Shown here: piece by piece, positions 43,501-52,083 of the stretch | Numbering within the stretch: position 1 is the first letter of the stretch | Layout of the letters: each line of letters starts with the position of its first letter | DNA from: Stappia sp. WLB 29 | GTDB lineage: Bacteria > Pseudomonadota > Alphaproteobacteria > Rhizobiales > Stappiaceae | DNA length: 64,000 nt | Direction of reading: 5' to 3' | NCBI RefSeq assembly: GCF_023507705.1 | Contig: NZ_JALBGD010000010.1 | Coordinates: forward strand, 124,001 to 188,000 | Translations under genes and position numbers: made by a program | Notes under the pieces: model-generated | The model's input: the letters and a program-made list of their open reading frames with translations, nothing else | Database searches by the model: none | Told to the model about the DNA's origin: nothing

Positions 43501-45621
43501 CGGCGCGCCAGCGCCTATATCCGCGAGCGGGCCCGCAAGTGGCGCTTCGGCCTGCGCATCCATCTCGACCTGACGCTCGACAGTTTCGCCGGGCTGCTCG
43601 GCTCGTTCGCCGCAAACGGCATCGGCATTCGCCTGCCGGCGGTGGAAGGCTCCGCCTGGGACGGCTTGGCGGTCGCTGCCGGGCTACCCCTGGCCGACCT
43701 GACCTCCGTGCGGGCGGGCAATGCCACCGACCTTGCCGATGCGCTGGAGGCAACGCTCGCCGGGACCCGCGCGCCGCAGCCCTCGGGCGTTGCGACAGCT
43801 GCAATGGGCGCTGCCCTGGCGCGAGAGATCGAGGCTGCCGTGCCGCAACCGGCGACCGCCGCGAGCGCTGCCTCGCGGCCGCGCGTCAGCGTCTGCATCA
43901 GCCATTTCAACCGCACCAGTCTGCTGCGGCAGACGCTCGCCTCCGTGCTGGCCTGCGGCTATCCGGAGCTGGAGATCGTCGTCGTCGACGACGGCAGCGC
44001 CGTGCCGGGCATCGCCGGGGAACTGGCGGAGATCGAGGCGGAGCTTGCCGGCGTCAACGGCAAGGTCGTGCGCCAGCCGAACAGCTATCTGGGCGCGGCC
44101 CGCAACACGGCGGTGCGCAATTCCACCGGCGAGCTGATCGTCTTCATGGACGACGACAATCTTGCCCATCCGGGTATGATCGACGCCTTCGTCGACGCGC
44201 ATCTGGCGACGGGGGCGGACATCGTCACGTCGCGCTTTGCCATGTTCGACGGCACCGATGCCATCGAGCCGGGCCGCGACATCCCGCGTGAGATCGGCGT
44301 GCCGCTGATCCCCGATCTTGCCGTCGGCGTGCTGTCCAACTGCTTCGGCGATGCCAACATGCTGATCACCCGGGCCGCCTTCGAGACCATCGGCGGGTTC
44401 ACCGAGGATTTCGGCCGCGGCCACGAGGACTGGGAGCTGTTTGCGCGGGCGAGCACGCTCGGCCTGCGGCACGAGCTGCTGAACCGGGCGCATTTCTGGT
44501 ACCGGGTGGCGGCGCAAAGCATGCTGCGCGGGCGCGAGAGCGCGCAGGTCGATTTTCAGCGCAACATCCGCGCCTATTCCCACGAGTTGCCGCACGGCAT
44601 CCACCGCATGCTGATGCTGGCGCAGGGTCTGACCCAGCGCTGGGGCCAGCCGCCGGTCGATCCGCACTTGCCGGCCCGCAGCGGGTTGCCGGTCGCCGGC
44701 CGCATCGCCTATGGCCGCGTCGCCGTGATCATGCGCACCAAAGACCGGCCGATCTTGCTGCAGCGCGCGCTCGACAGCGTGCTGTCGCAGACCTACACCG
44801 ACTGGGCGCTGGTCGTGGTCAACGACGGCGGCGATCCCGAGCCGGTGCGTCAGCTGGTGGAGGCGCGCCGCGCCGCTTTCCAGGGGCGGGTGCTGGTGAT
44901 CAACAATCCGGTCTCGACCGGCATGGAGAACGCCTCGAATGCCGGCGTCACCAACTCGGCGAGCGAGTTCCTCGTCGTGCATGACGACGACGATGCCTGG
45001 GCCCCGACCTTCCTGGAGCGCTGCATCGCCCATCTCGACACGTCGCCGCCGGATGTCGGCGGCGTGGTCACCCATGCCACGGTGGTGATCGAGGATATCG
45101 AGGGCGACGAGGTCATTGAGCGCCAGCGCTTCCTGTTCAAGAACATGGAGGCGCTGGAGCTGACCCGGCTTTCGGTGGAGAACCAGTTCCCGCCGATCTC
45201 CTTCCTGTTCCGCCGGGTGGTGATGGAAACGGTCGGCCTGTTCGACGGCGAGCTGCCGGTGCTGGGCGACTGGGACTTCCATCTGCGCGCGGCGCAGCGC
45301 TTCCGCATCGACGTGCTGCGCGAGCCGCTCGCCTTCTACCACCACCGCTCCGCCGGCACGACGAGCGAGTACGGCAACACGGTCGTGGCGCAGAAGGACG
45401 TGCATCGGATCCAGCGCGCGCTTTACATCAACCGGCACATGCGCGATGGCGTGGGCGAGGGCCGCGGCGACGGGCAGATGCTCTACATGGGCGAGATGCA
45501 CCGGGAGGTCACCGACCAGCTGAACCAGCTGCGCCAGCACATACACTGGCTGGAAAAGCTGCTCAACGACCGGGGCGAGCACATGAAGCATATCGAGAAG
45601 CTGATCACCAAGCGTCGTTGA
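40549..45621 (+). CDS. Giant multidomain glycosyltransferase: beta-sandwich repeats plus two GT2 domains
   Basis: A 1690-residue protein. The N-terminal third has at least three related repeats of about 95 residues starting near 28, 124 and 222, with the pattern FHID...GWAWxPxRPGER...R.DL..AGKGxGAH.F...LP. More degenerate copies follow, e.g. SGWVVLPWDGEA near 621. Residues about 840-1060 look like part of a GT4-type fold (VVILADTFAVQDLLDR). GT2 domain 1 is at about 1110-1330 (SVCISHFNR, VVVDDGS, FMDDDN, GHEDWELFAR). GT2 domain 2 is at about 1387-1610 (VAVIMRTKDRP, VVVNDGG, VHDDDDAW, LGDWDFHLR). A short C-terminal coiled coil ends the protein. It probably adds two sugars or a disaccharide repeat; acceptor and donors unknown. 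No signal peptide or TM segment is seen. ATG at 40549 follows GGGACAG. Confidence 0.82.
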   Translation: MLNTGTNRPSKKNLLANLVFWRGPRPDFHVDKTGPMLIAGWAWWPERPGERISIEILNGAQVVATVEANQFRDDLLKAGKGDGAHGFLITLPEPGVTGRLGLRCKGARRPFWQAPRVAAGKVQFHIDSKTPGRITGWAWMPKRPGERLRIEAVADGRVVATATADGYREDLKQAGKGGGAHAFDMHLPEEVAKTPPARLSLRLAGARVPFHVFPQAASASALDFAIDTVSDEGIVGWIWAPATPEKRLPLELVEDGVVLAETVADLYRQDLADAGKAGGSCMFRFAIPAVLRDGRSHAIELRCKGRPKPFYVVQARSFAKVRCELSLLTPLAVEGSAWLPHGAGRSVDIEISLDGKVVHKGATDALHAFSWRAAPADIAALIKSAGMQGGKNGPVTVRVAVSANGQPAGSAQVPLHIAADGSLVVAVKEVSDRRIAGEGLLLTAASGACGIWIGEGRVAEISAAPSFSFDTHVPALKLEDGTHKVRIGVADADGKAGAVAVSRELAFRRFDLSMDIADDRISGKVADRWQDNRETAVEILIDDKPVAIEVARGLPDDDAGVGRFAVSISARWRDGLPHRVEARIVGDERRWPERPLMFRAGEPRTNALTRVEYFGGVVSGWVVLPWDGEAVAEVSLIVDGKVVETRPARDSHPQLAAESFLTDAHGFRFERALPEKAAVRVRATFDGRVLLDQAVALGAGAYRLQDAGHGRAGACFVMPDPLANAQSREEARAVLLAAAAAARAGVAPITVVSCGHRASLRGASGDLAPLVEDLIGRENAALLAAAAFVPLPQAVLPSTAGGAQERAYALDLWARANAFSLIAGTSRSGILSYCAASRRQGLLPTTTQVVILADTFAVQDLLDRDQLLERPELLVEEALEKAALAACTRILAPSAQVLETCTALEPSVGERALVVPAEIGTAASAAGFPQEADARRWLVFAAPLRTRTGLVQLCDALDRLMRRPGLDPDTVGVVFAGTEDWVRGRRASAYIRERARKWRFGLRIHLDLTLDSFAGLLGSFAANGIGIRLPAVEGSAWDGLAVAAGLPLADLTSVRAGNATDLADALEATLAGTRAPQPSGVATAAMGAALAREIEAAVPQPATAASAASRPRVSVCISHFNRTSLLRQTLASVLACGYPELEIVVVDDGSAVPGIAGELAEIEAELAGVNGKVVRQPNSYLGAARNTAVRNSTGELIVFMDDDNLAHPGMIDAFVDAHLATGADIVTSRFAMFDGTDAIEPGRDIPREIGVPLIPDLAVGVLSNCFGDANMLITRAAFETIGGFTEDFGRGHEDWELFARASTLGLRHELLNRAHFWYRVAAQSMLRGRESAQVDFQRNIRAYSHELPHGIHRMLMLAQGLTQRWGQPPVDPHLPARSGLPVAGRIAYGRVAVIMRTKDRPILLQRALDSVLSQTYTDWALVVVNDGGDPEPVRQLVEARRAAFQGRVLVINNPVSTGMENASNAGVTNSASEFLVVHDDDDAWAPTFLERCIAHLDTSPPDVGGVVTHATVVIEDIEGDEVIERQRFLFKNMEALELTRLSVENQFPPISFLFRRVVMETVGLFDGELPVLGDWDFHLRAAQRFRIDVLREPLAFYHHRSAGTTSEYGNTVVAQKDVHRIQRALYINRHMRDGVGEGRGDGQMLYMGEMHREVTDQLNQLRQHIHWLEKLLNDRGEHMKHIEKLITKRR

Positions 45622-45646
45622 TCGGGCGCGCGCGAGGGTAACGCTC

Positions 45647-47612
45647 ATGACCTTGAACCATCTCGATCTGGACGTGGCGCGCCTTCCCGTTGCCGCAATC
45701 CCCGCGGATGCGGGCGAGGAACTGGACGTCGTCCTGCGCCGGCTCGCGCCCTTCGACGTGATCTCCTTCGACATTTTCGAGACGCTGCTGCGGCGCGAGG
45801 GCGTGTTCCGGCCCATCGACCTGTTCCTGACGATCGGCGAGCGGGCCGGCCCGCTGCTCGGTCTGTCGGCGGCGGAGTTTGCGCGTCTGCGCATGCGCGG
45901 CGAGCGCGATGCCCGCTGTGCGCTGGAGGCGCGGCGCGGCCACGAAGTCACGCTGGCGGAGATGTATGCGCGCATGAACGCGCTGCTGCCGACGCTGGGG
46001 CGCGCGAGCGTTTCTCATGCCGCGCTCGCCGAGGCGCAGCGGATCGAGCAGGAGGTCGAGCTTGAGCACCTCGCCCCGGTTCCGAGCGTCGAACCGATCT
46101 ACCATTGGGCAGTCAAGGCGGGAAAGCGCGTCGTCCTCGTCTCGGATTTCTACTCCAGCGCCGACTTCATCGACGCGGCGCTGTCGCGCAACGGCTACGC
46201 GGGCCACGAACGGCTGTTCGTCTCCTGCGACATCGACCGCACCAAGCATCATGGCGATCTCTATGCCCATGTCTGCGAGGAGATGGGCGTGACGCCCCGG
46301 CAGATCGCCCATCTCGGCGACAATCCGTGGTCGGACGGCTCGCGCGCGCTGCAATCCGGCATCGCGCATCTGCGCGTCGGCAATCCGGCGGGGCGGCTGG
46401 TCGGCCGCTGGCGGATCGACTGGCGCAATCCCAGCCCGCAGCCTTCGAGCGCGGTCTTCGCGGCCGTGGCGGACGACCTCTTCGGCTCCGGCATCGCGCC
46501 GCGCGAGCCGGAGGACCTGCCGGTGCTGCAGCGGGTCGGCCGCGAATGCCTCGGTCCGCTGCTGTTCGGCATGGCCGGCTGGCTGCACCAGGAGGCGCAG
46601 GCGAACGAGACGCCGGCGCTTCATTTCTGCTCGCGCGACGGCCTCGTGATGAAGCGGGCCTTCGACCTGTTCCGCCGGCGCTTCGGCACGAAGACGGAAA
46701 GCCGCTACCTGATGGTCTCGCGCCAGGCGATCTACCGGGCTCGGGCGGTGAGCGAGCCGGAGGCGGCGGCCGCGCTCTTCGCCCAGAACTGGGCCCGCCT
46801 GACGCCGGCGGATGCGCTGGCGCGCTGGGGGCTCGATCCGCAGGAGTTCGGGACGCAGATCCGAGCTGCGGGCTTCTCGTCGCCGCAGGATGTGGTGGCG
46901 ATCGGCGACAAGGCCGGGGCAGGGCGGTTCGCCAAGCTCTTCGAGGCATGCCGGGCAGCGCTGCAGGCCGCCAACCAGGCGCATGCGCATCTCTTCGCCG
47001 GCTATCTGGCGCAGGAAGGAGTTCTCGGCGCGGAGGCGGTGACGCTGGTCGATATCGGCTGGCACGGCTCGCTGCAGAAGGGGCTGGGAGAGGTGCTGCG
47101 CGCGCGGCTGGACCGGCCATCTGGCGGGGCGCTATCTCGGCCTCTTCCTCGACAGGGCGGCGCTGACCGGCTTCGATGCGGCGGGCTATCTGTTCTCGCT
47201 CGACGGCACGCCGCGGGCGCAGGCGCTGCGCAAGAGCCCGAGCCTTGTCGAACTGCTGCACACCGCCGGTCACGGCTCGACGGCGGGTTATCGCCGCGAC
47301 GGGGACGGGATCATCGCCCTGTGCGAAGAACGCGCCGACGAGGAGCGCCAGCATGCGGAGGCCATCGCCCCAATCCAGGAAGCGGCGCTCGCCTTCGTCG
47401 AGGAAATGCTGGCCAATCCCCGCCTGGGCGCCGACGCGCTCGATCCGGCCGACGCCTTCCGCGGGCTCGACCGGCTGCTCGGCCGGCCGTCCCGCGACGA
47501 GGTCGAGATCATCGGCCGGCTGCGGATCGCGGCGAACTACGGCGCCACCGCGACCAGCACTGCCTTGACGGACCGGTCTCCCGAGGGCTACCGATTGTGG
47601 AACGTGGGTTGA
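45647..47612 (+). pseudogene. HAD-superfamily protein of polysaccharide loci, interrupted by a frameshift near 47100
   Basis: The ATG at 45647 has GAGGG upstream. Residues about 1-270 form a HAD-like domain: ISFDIFETLLRREG (motif I), KRVVLVSDFY (motif II region) and HLGDNPWSDG (motif IV). A C-terminal part follows (LHFCSRDGLVMKRAFDLF, VTLVDIGWHGSLQKGLG). At about 47095-47115 the coding frame must shift by +1: the continuation TGHLAGRYLGLFLDRAAL, SLDGTPRAQALRKSPS and so on to WNVG and a TGA at 47610-47612 lies in the next frame. The site contains a CG-dinucleotide run (GCGCGCGCGG), so loss of one CG pair would explain it. Staying in the original frame gives Arg/Gly-rich nonsense that happens to run open into the sulfotransferase. 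Either a true pseudogene or a sequencing error. Confidence 0.8.
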
Positions 47613-47644
47613 TAGTCGCTGCTGCGCTGGAAAAGGTAGACTTT

Positions 47645-48517
47645 ATGGCTGTTTGTGTGGGCGTTCATGTTCCGAAATGTGCCGGGACGACGATATTGAA
47701 GCGTGTACAGTCATGTCTTCCTGAACATAAGATCTATCAAAACACGAGCATGCATGAAAACTTCATGCTGGGCCGTCCCGAAATCATGCAGTTGCCGAGG
47801 CGTGATCAGCTCAAATTCGTGTGGGGACATTCGATACACGAAGAAATGCTGAAGTATTTCAAGTCGCCTGTGTTCCTGTTTACGGGCTTGCGCGAGCCCA
47901 GGGCGCGACTTGAAAGCATGTATCTCTATCATTTGCGAATGGCTCGGTCGCTCGGCAACGAGCCGCTGTCGCTGGAACGGTTCCTGGACTATACTTCGGA
48001 CCCGATCTGCCAGTTTTTCATTCACCGGTTTCCAACATTCGCAGGCAGTGAAGGGTCGCTGTTCGAGCGGGCGCAGCGGGTGATCGACATGTTCGATCAT
48101 GTCTACTTTTCCGAAAATCTGGAGGCCGCGGCAGATATTGTTTTCCGACGCCTTGATATCTCCCCCGAGCAGGTGAACCATAACCAGAGGCCGGCGGACG
48201 AAAAGGGAAAGAATATCGAGATTCCCGATGGAAATACCGCTCAGGATCTCAAGCTTTATGAGTATGCTCAGGCCAAATTTGGAGGAGCAGTCGATTTTGA
48301 TGAGGTTACGCGCCGCTCTGGTGAACTGGACGCAGTGCGGAAGGAACGGCTTCAGGGTTGGCCGCAGGAAGAAAGACTCGCCGAATTTCTCTACGGCGAG
48401 GCGTTCAAGGAGTATCGAGACTGGGGAGATTACCAGCACGTGATCAGCACGCGCATGAACCAGATGCGTGCACTGTCTCTTGAGTTGGCAGTATATTCTA
48501 AATTCCTAGCGAGATAG
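47645..48517 (+). CDS. Sulfotransferase family protein
   Basis: A 290-residue PAPS-dependent sulfotransferase. The 5'-phosphosulfate loop is HVPKCAGTTILKR at residues about 8-20 (Lys11). The 3'-phosphate site is GLREPRARLESMY near residue 85. The C-terminal part has DHVYFSENLEAA and LKLYEYAQAKFGG as in sulfotransferase families 2/3. The ATG at 47645 is chosen because AAGG lies eight bases upstream. The same frame is open further left only because of the upstream frameshift. Base composition is visibly AT-richer than the neighbours, suggesting separate ancestry. A strong terminator follows. It probably transfers sulfate from PAPS to a capsule sugar. Confidence 0.85.
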   Translation: MAVCVGVHVPKCAGTTILKRVQSCLPEHKIYQNTSMHENFMLGRPEIMQLPRRDQLKFVWGHSIHEEMLKYFKSPVFLFTGLREPRARLESMYLYHLRMARSLGNEPLSLERFLDYTSDPICQFFIHRFPTFAGSEGSLFERAQRVIDMFDHVYFSENLEAAADIVFRRLDISPEQVNHNQRPADEKGKNIEIPDGNTAQDLKLYEYAQAKFGGAVDFDEVTRRSGELDAVRKERLQGWPQEERLAEFLYGEAFKEYRDWGDYQHVISTRMNQMRALSLELAVYSKFLAR

Positions 48518-48550
48518 AAGAAAAGGGGCGTTTATCCGCCCTTTTTCTTC
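48517..48550. terminator. Bidirectional rho-independent terminator between convergent genes
   Basis: GAAGAAAAGGGGCG (48517-48530) pairs with CGCCCTTTTTCTTC (48537-48550) around a six-base loop. The T run on the right serves the plus-strand sulfotransferase gene, and the A-rich left arm gives a T run for the minus-strand methyltransferase that stops at 48580. Confidence 0.85.
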
Positions 48551-48579
48551 TTGAGTCGTATGCCTCTGATATATCGCAG

Positions 48580-49236
48580 TCAATCTACCAGGAACGCGAT
48601 GTCCGAGTAGCCGTACGGGTGAAACGCAAAATGGGTCACTCGGAAGTTGTTGGCGACGATGGTTTCAGTTACGGCCTTGTGCACGCCGTAGGGGATCGCT
48701 TCCAGAGGGCTCCACACGACAAAATCGTTGCAGATGATGTGCCCACCCTTCTTGACCTTGCGGATCGCAGCGGCGAGATCCTTAGTGACCATGTCGTAGC
48801 CATGGCCGGCGTCGATATAGGCGAAGTCGAAATAGCCGTCGTCGAACTCTTCGAGAAGATCCCAAGAAGAGCCCTCTTTGGTAATGACTGTTCCTGCATC
48901 GATCTCGGCGGCGACCAGATGTCGGCGAAACGGCGTATAATCGAGGTCAAGCAGATAAAGTTTGCTGGGTTTCGTCTTGTCCAGAAGGGTTCTGGCAAAC
49001 AGACCGGCTTGTGTTCCGACCTCAACGCCGATACCGCCTTTGGGAAGGTCGTCGAGAATATGCTCGCGGCGCGGCAGAACCTTGCATCCCTCCAGCAATT
49101 CTCGTGGGATTGCGGGAGACGCTCCGTCGATCAGAAAGTCCGGTGACTTGCCTGTTTGCTGCCGGTAGAGGCGCAACGTGTCCTGAAAGACTTTGAGTGC
49201 TGAGTATACATTCTTGCGGAGATCGTCTTCGCTCAC
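48580..49236 (-). CDS. Class I SAM-dependent methyltransferase (methyltransf_24 type)
   Basis: A 218-residue methyltransferase. The SAM-binding region is GIGVEVGTQAGLFARTLL near residue 70, then LYLLDLDYTPF and FDFAYIDAGHGYDMVTKDL, with KKGGHIICND near 170. The IDAGH motif is typical of the CmcI/methyltransf_24 group, which acts on sugars and small metabolites. Start: the GTG at 49236 has AAGGAAG seven bases upstream; an in-frame TTG at 49254 is less likely. It is the only minus-strand gene in this stretch and is AT-richer than average, like the adjacent sulfotransferase. Confidence 0.78.
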   Translation of the reverse strand: MSEDDLRKNVYSALKVFQDTLRLYRQQTGKSPDFLIDGASPAIPRELLEGCKVLPRREHILDDLPKGGIGVEVGTQAGLFARTLLDKTKPSKLYLLDLDYTPFRRHLVAAEIDAGTVITKEGSSWDLLEEFDDGYFDFAYIDAGHGYDMVTKDLAAAIRKVKKGGHIICNDFVVWSPLEAIPYGVHKAVTETIVANNFRVTHFAFHPYGYSDIAFLVD

Positions 49237-49417
49237 AGGCAGTCTTCCTTCCAACCATCAACCATTTTCCGCCACATCCCGCTGTTGCAAGCCTGACGGT
49301 AATGCCTATCCCTGAGGTTTAGAGGATCAATCAGGTCCTGTCATCCATTGCGGTGCCTTATCCTCGCGTTCTCTGGGCGAGCTAGTCTTGATCATCAGGA
49401 AAGGTCAGGGGGGCAAG

Positions 49418-50506
49418 ATGTCCGAGACGACGCTCAATCTAAAGCTGCCGATGCTCGCTGCTGCACAGGCGCAAAAACATGTCACGCACAACGATGCGTT
49501 GGCTGTTCTCGATGCGCTGATACATCTGTCGGTGTCGTCCAAGAGCGAGGTAAATCCTCCGGTGGCGCCCAACGACGGATCGCGTCACATCGTGCCAGAA
49601 GGCGGAACAGGAGCGTGGGCCGGGAATGGCGGCTGCGTGGCTTGCTGGCACTCGGGTGACTGGCGCTTCCATGCCCCCCGAACAGGTTGGTTGGCTTGGG
49701 TCGAGGACGAAGGGAAGTTCGTCGCATGGCAGGAGAACGGTTGGATGGATCTCCCGGGTGCGTTTGATCAACTGGGGGTCAATGCCACGCCGGGTGAGGA
49801 CAACCGGTTGGCCGTGGGTGGAGTTGCCAGCCTGTTCGATGGGGAGGACGCAGGACATAACCTCAAGGTAAACAAAGGGGCTGCTGGTGAAACCGCTTCG
49901 ATCATTTTTCAGACAGGGTACTCTGGGCGTGCTGAACTCGGGTTGCTCGGGTCAGACGATTTCACGATAAAGGTCAGCGATTCGGGTGCCACATGGCTGC
50001 CGGTGGTCTCTGTCAATGTCACGAACGGCAAGGTGGGGCTGGGCCGCACGCCGGGAGCCGGCCAACTGGATGTGGAGGGCGGTATTCGGTCCTTGTCGGG
50101 AGCCGCCCCGTTCCTCCAACTGATCAACAACGGGCCGAATGGCACCCAGGCCTGGATCGGCATTCCCGATTGGAACCGCTCTGCCTTCTATATCTACGGG
50201 GCGCAGGCGGACATCATGTCGGTGTTCGACACGCCGACGCGGTCGCACCGGTTGTTTGCCGGCGGCAGCGAGCGGATCCGGATCGCCAGCGGCGGCGAGG
50301 TCGGCGTTGGAACCGCAAATCCGACGGCGCGGCTGCATGTGGCGGGGCCGGTGCGCATGGCAACTTATCTCAAGGCTGCCCTGCCGTCGGCCGCGAGTGT
50401 CGGGGCCGGCACGCTCGCCTATGTATCGGATGCGGCCGGAGGGGCCCAGTTCGCCTATTCCGACGGGGCGCAGTGGCTGAAGATGCGGGACGGAAATCCG
50501 GTTTGA
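49418..50506 (+). CDS. DUF2793 domain protein, phage/GTA tail-like
   Basis: A 362-residue protein. Its start, NLKLPMLAAAQAQKHVTHNDAL, is the signature of DUF2793, a domain found in alphaproteobacterial prophage and gene-transfer-agent tail regions. The middle carries AWAGNGGCVACWHSGDWRFHAP. The second half has the beta-rich pattern LDVEGGIRS...ERIRIASGGEVGVGTANPTARLHVAG seen in tail-fibre and receptor-binding proteins (GVGTxxPxxxLHVxG). ATG at 49418 follows AGGGGGG. No other phage genes surround it; its neighbours are methyltransferases. It may be a relict, or a surface-located beta-helical protein used with the capsule. Confidence 0.72.
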   Translation: MSETTLNLKLPMLAAAQAQKHVTHNDALAVLDALIHLSVSSKSEVNPPVAPNDGSRHIVPEGGTGAWAGNGGCVACWHSGDWRFHAPRTGWLAWVEDEGKFVAWQENGWMDLPGAFDQLGVNATPGEDNRLAVGGVASLFDGEDAGHNLKVNKGAAGETASIIFQTGYSGRAELGLLGSDDFTIKVSDSGATWLPVVSVNVTNGKVGLGRTPGAGQLDVEGGIRSLSGAAPFLQLINNGPNGTQAWIGIPDWNRSAFYIYGAQADIMSVFDTPTRSHRLFAGGSERIRIASGGEVGVGTANPTARLHVAGPVRMATYLKAALPSAASVGAGTLAYVSDAAGGAQFAYSDGAQWLKMRDGNPV

Positions 50507-50598
50507 GTGGACCGCATCGATAGCCTGTTCGCAAGGGGTGTCGAGCCTGTCGAGGCTCGGCTATGGTGCCGCGGTCAAGACGAGGATACGGACCGGGC

Positions 50599-52083
50599 AT
50601 GACGACGGATGAACGCATCGGGTGGTGGATCAACCAGATCCGCGCCGGCAATCGGGATGGCGAGATCGGTGAGCGCTTGAAGCCTGCAGCCGATCTCCAG
50701 CCGGAATTCGCCCGGCTGGTGATCGGCGATTGGCCGGTGGTCGACATCCTCGATATCCAGTGCGGCCCGCTCACCAGCCTCGGCAACCGGCTGCCCGGCC
50801 GGAAGGTCCGTATCCGCCAGCTGGAACCGGAGGCGGAGCGACTCGAAAGGCTGCTGTCCGACTGCGGCATCGGTTCGCGCGGCGACCTCGTCGCAGGTTC
50901 GCCCGAGACCGTGCAGGAGATCTGGCCGGCGCCGTCCTTCGATCTGGTGGTCTGCCGGCAAGCGAAGTGGCTTGCCGATCCGGCGGCGAGCCTGCCGGCA
51001 CTGTATGCGATCCTGCGTCCGGGCGGCGCCTTATCCGTCACCGTTTCGTTCGAGACGGCGATTGGGCGGCCGGCCTGGTCGCTGCGTATCGGCGCGGGTG
51101 GACTTTCGCTTTGCAGCGACGGCGAAGAGCGACCCCTCGGGGAGGCGTTCTTCGGCGACGGCGCGGTGGTTTCATGGCGGGCGACGTCGGGAGGGGACGC
51201 CGCCGCTGCTGCCTGGGTAACGCTGGAGGTCAGGAAACCTGCCTCGCGCAAGGATACGCTGCGCCGTCAGCTCGAGGACTTTTCGGGAACCGTTGCACCG
51301 CTCAGAACGCTGCACGGTGTGGCCATCGAAGGCGAGGATCTCGATTTCATTGCCGATTTCTTCGCTCGTAAGCCGGATGGCACCGCCGGGTCGATCCTTC
51401 CGAACGACGCCGCGTTCCTCTACGCCTGGATGAAAAAGACGCGTCCGAAATGCGTCCTCGAGATCGGTGTTTCGTCCGGTGTCTCGTCGGCATTCTTCCT
51501 GGAATCGGCAGAGAGGCTGGGCCTGCTGGAGCATGGCTTCCGGCTCGACAGCATCGATCTTCTCGAGCACGTCTATGCGGCGCCGGACGACAAGGTCGGC
51601 TGGGTGGTGGAGGCGATGGCCGGCCGGCTGGCATCGCGGTTCAATTTGCTTACAGGCGTGACTGCGTTCGATGTTGACCGGCTGATCGGGGAGGGGAAGG
51701 TGCACCGACCTGACCTCGTGTTCCTTGATGCCGAGCATGCGCATCCCTTCCCGGCGCTGGACCTTGCTGCCCTGTGCAAGGTCATGGAGCCGGATGCGTG
51801 GATTCTGTTGCACGACATCTGCCTGTTCGAGCGGGCGCTGCGCGATTCCTATCGGCTGAAGATCCGCCCGGACTGGATGCTCCGCGGAGTGGAATGGGCG
51901 TTCGAGTTCTGGCCGGGCGAGAAGTTCAGGGGCGCAGGGGAGCACGCGAATGTCGGTGCCGTACGGGCTGTCGCGAATGTCGAGGCAACACCGGCCTGGC
52001 GAGCCCTGACTGCGCTGCCCGGCGAGCGCAGCCTGACGCCGGAAGCGGCAGTCTTGCTCGCTCGCCTTGAGGGCACCGCGTGA
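50599..52083 (+). CDS. Protein with two methyltransferase-like domains
   Basis: A 494-residue protein. Residues about 25-205 form a degenerate class I methyltransferase: VVDILDIQCGPLTSLGNRLPG in place of the SAM loop, and ALYAILRPGGALSV. Residues about 240-440 form a second domain with a better SAM site (VLEIGVSSGVSSAFFL) and LVFLDAEHAHPFPALDLAAL, like methyltransf_24. PDAWILLHDICL follows. Such fusions occur in cell-surface polysaccharide loci. ATG at 50599 is chosen over ATG 50563 because of the GGAC-containing leader, but this is weak. Its stop overlaps the GTG start of the next gene. Confidence 0.7.
   Translation: MTTDERIGWWINQIRAGNRDGEIGERLKPAADLQPEFARLVIGDWPVVDILDIQCGPLTSLGNRLPGRKVRIRQLEPEAERLERLLSDCGIGSRGDLVAGSPETVQEIWPAPSFDLVVCRQAKWLADPAASLPALYAILRPGGALSVTVSFETAIGRPAWSLRIGAGGLSLCSDGEERPLGEAFFGDGAVVSWRATSGGDAAAAAWVTLEVRKPASRKDTLRRQLEDFSGTVAPLRTLHGVAIEGEDLDFIADFFARKPDGTAGSILPNDAAFLYAWMKKTRPKCVLEIGVSSGVSSAFFLESAERLGLLEHGFRLDSIDLLEHVYAAPDDKVGWVVEAMAGRLASRFNLLTGVTAFDVDRLIGEGKVHRPDLVFLDAEHAHPFPALDLAALCKVMEPDAWILLHDICLFERALRDSYRLKIRPDWMLRGVEWAFEFWPGEKFRGAGEHANVGAVRAVANVEATPAWRALTALPGERSLTPEAAVLLARLEGTA

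Noticed and set aside
40504-43563. A 1019-codon minus-strand frame antisense to the giant glycosyltransferase
   Set aside because: Shadow frame in GC-rich sequence; no domain signature and poor codon pattern.
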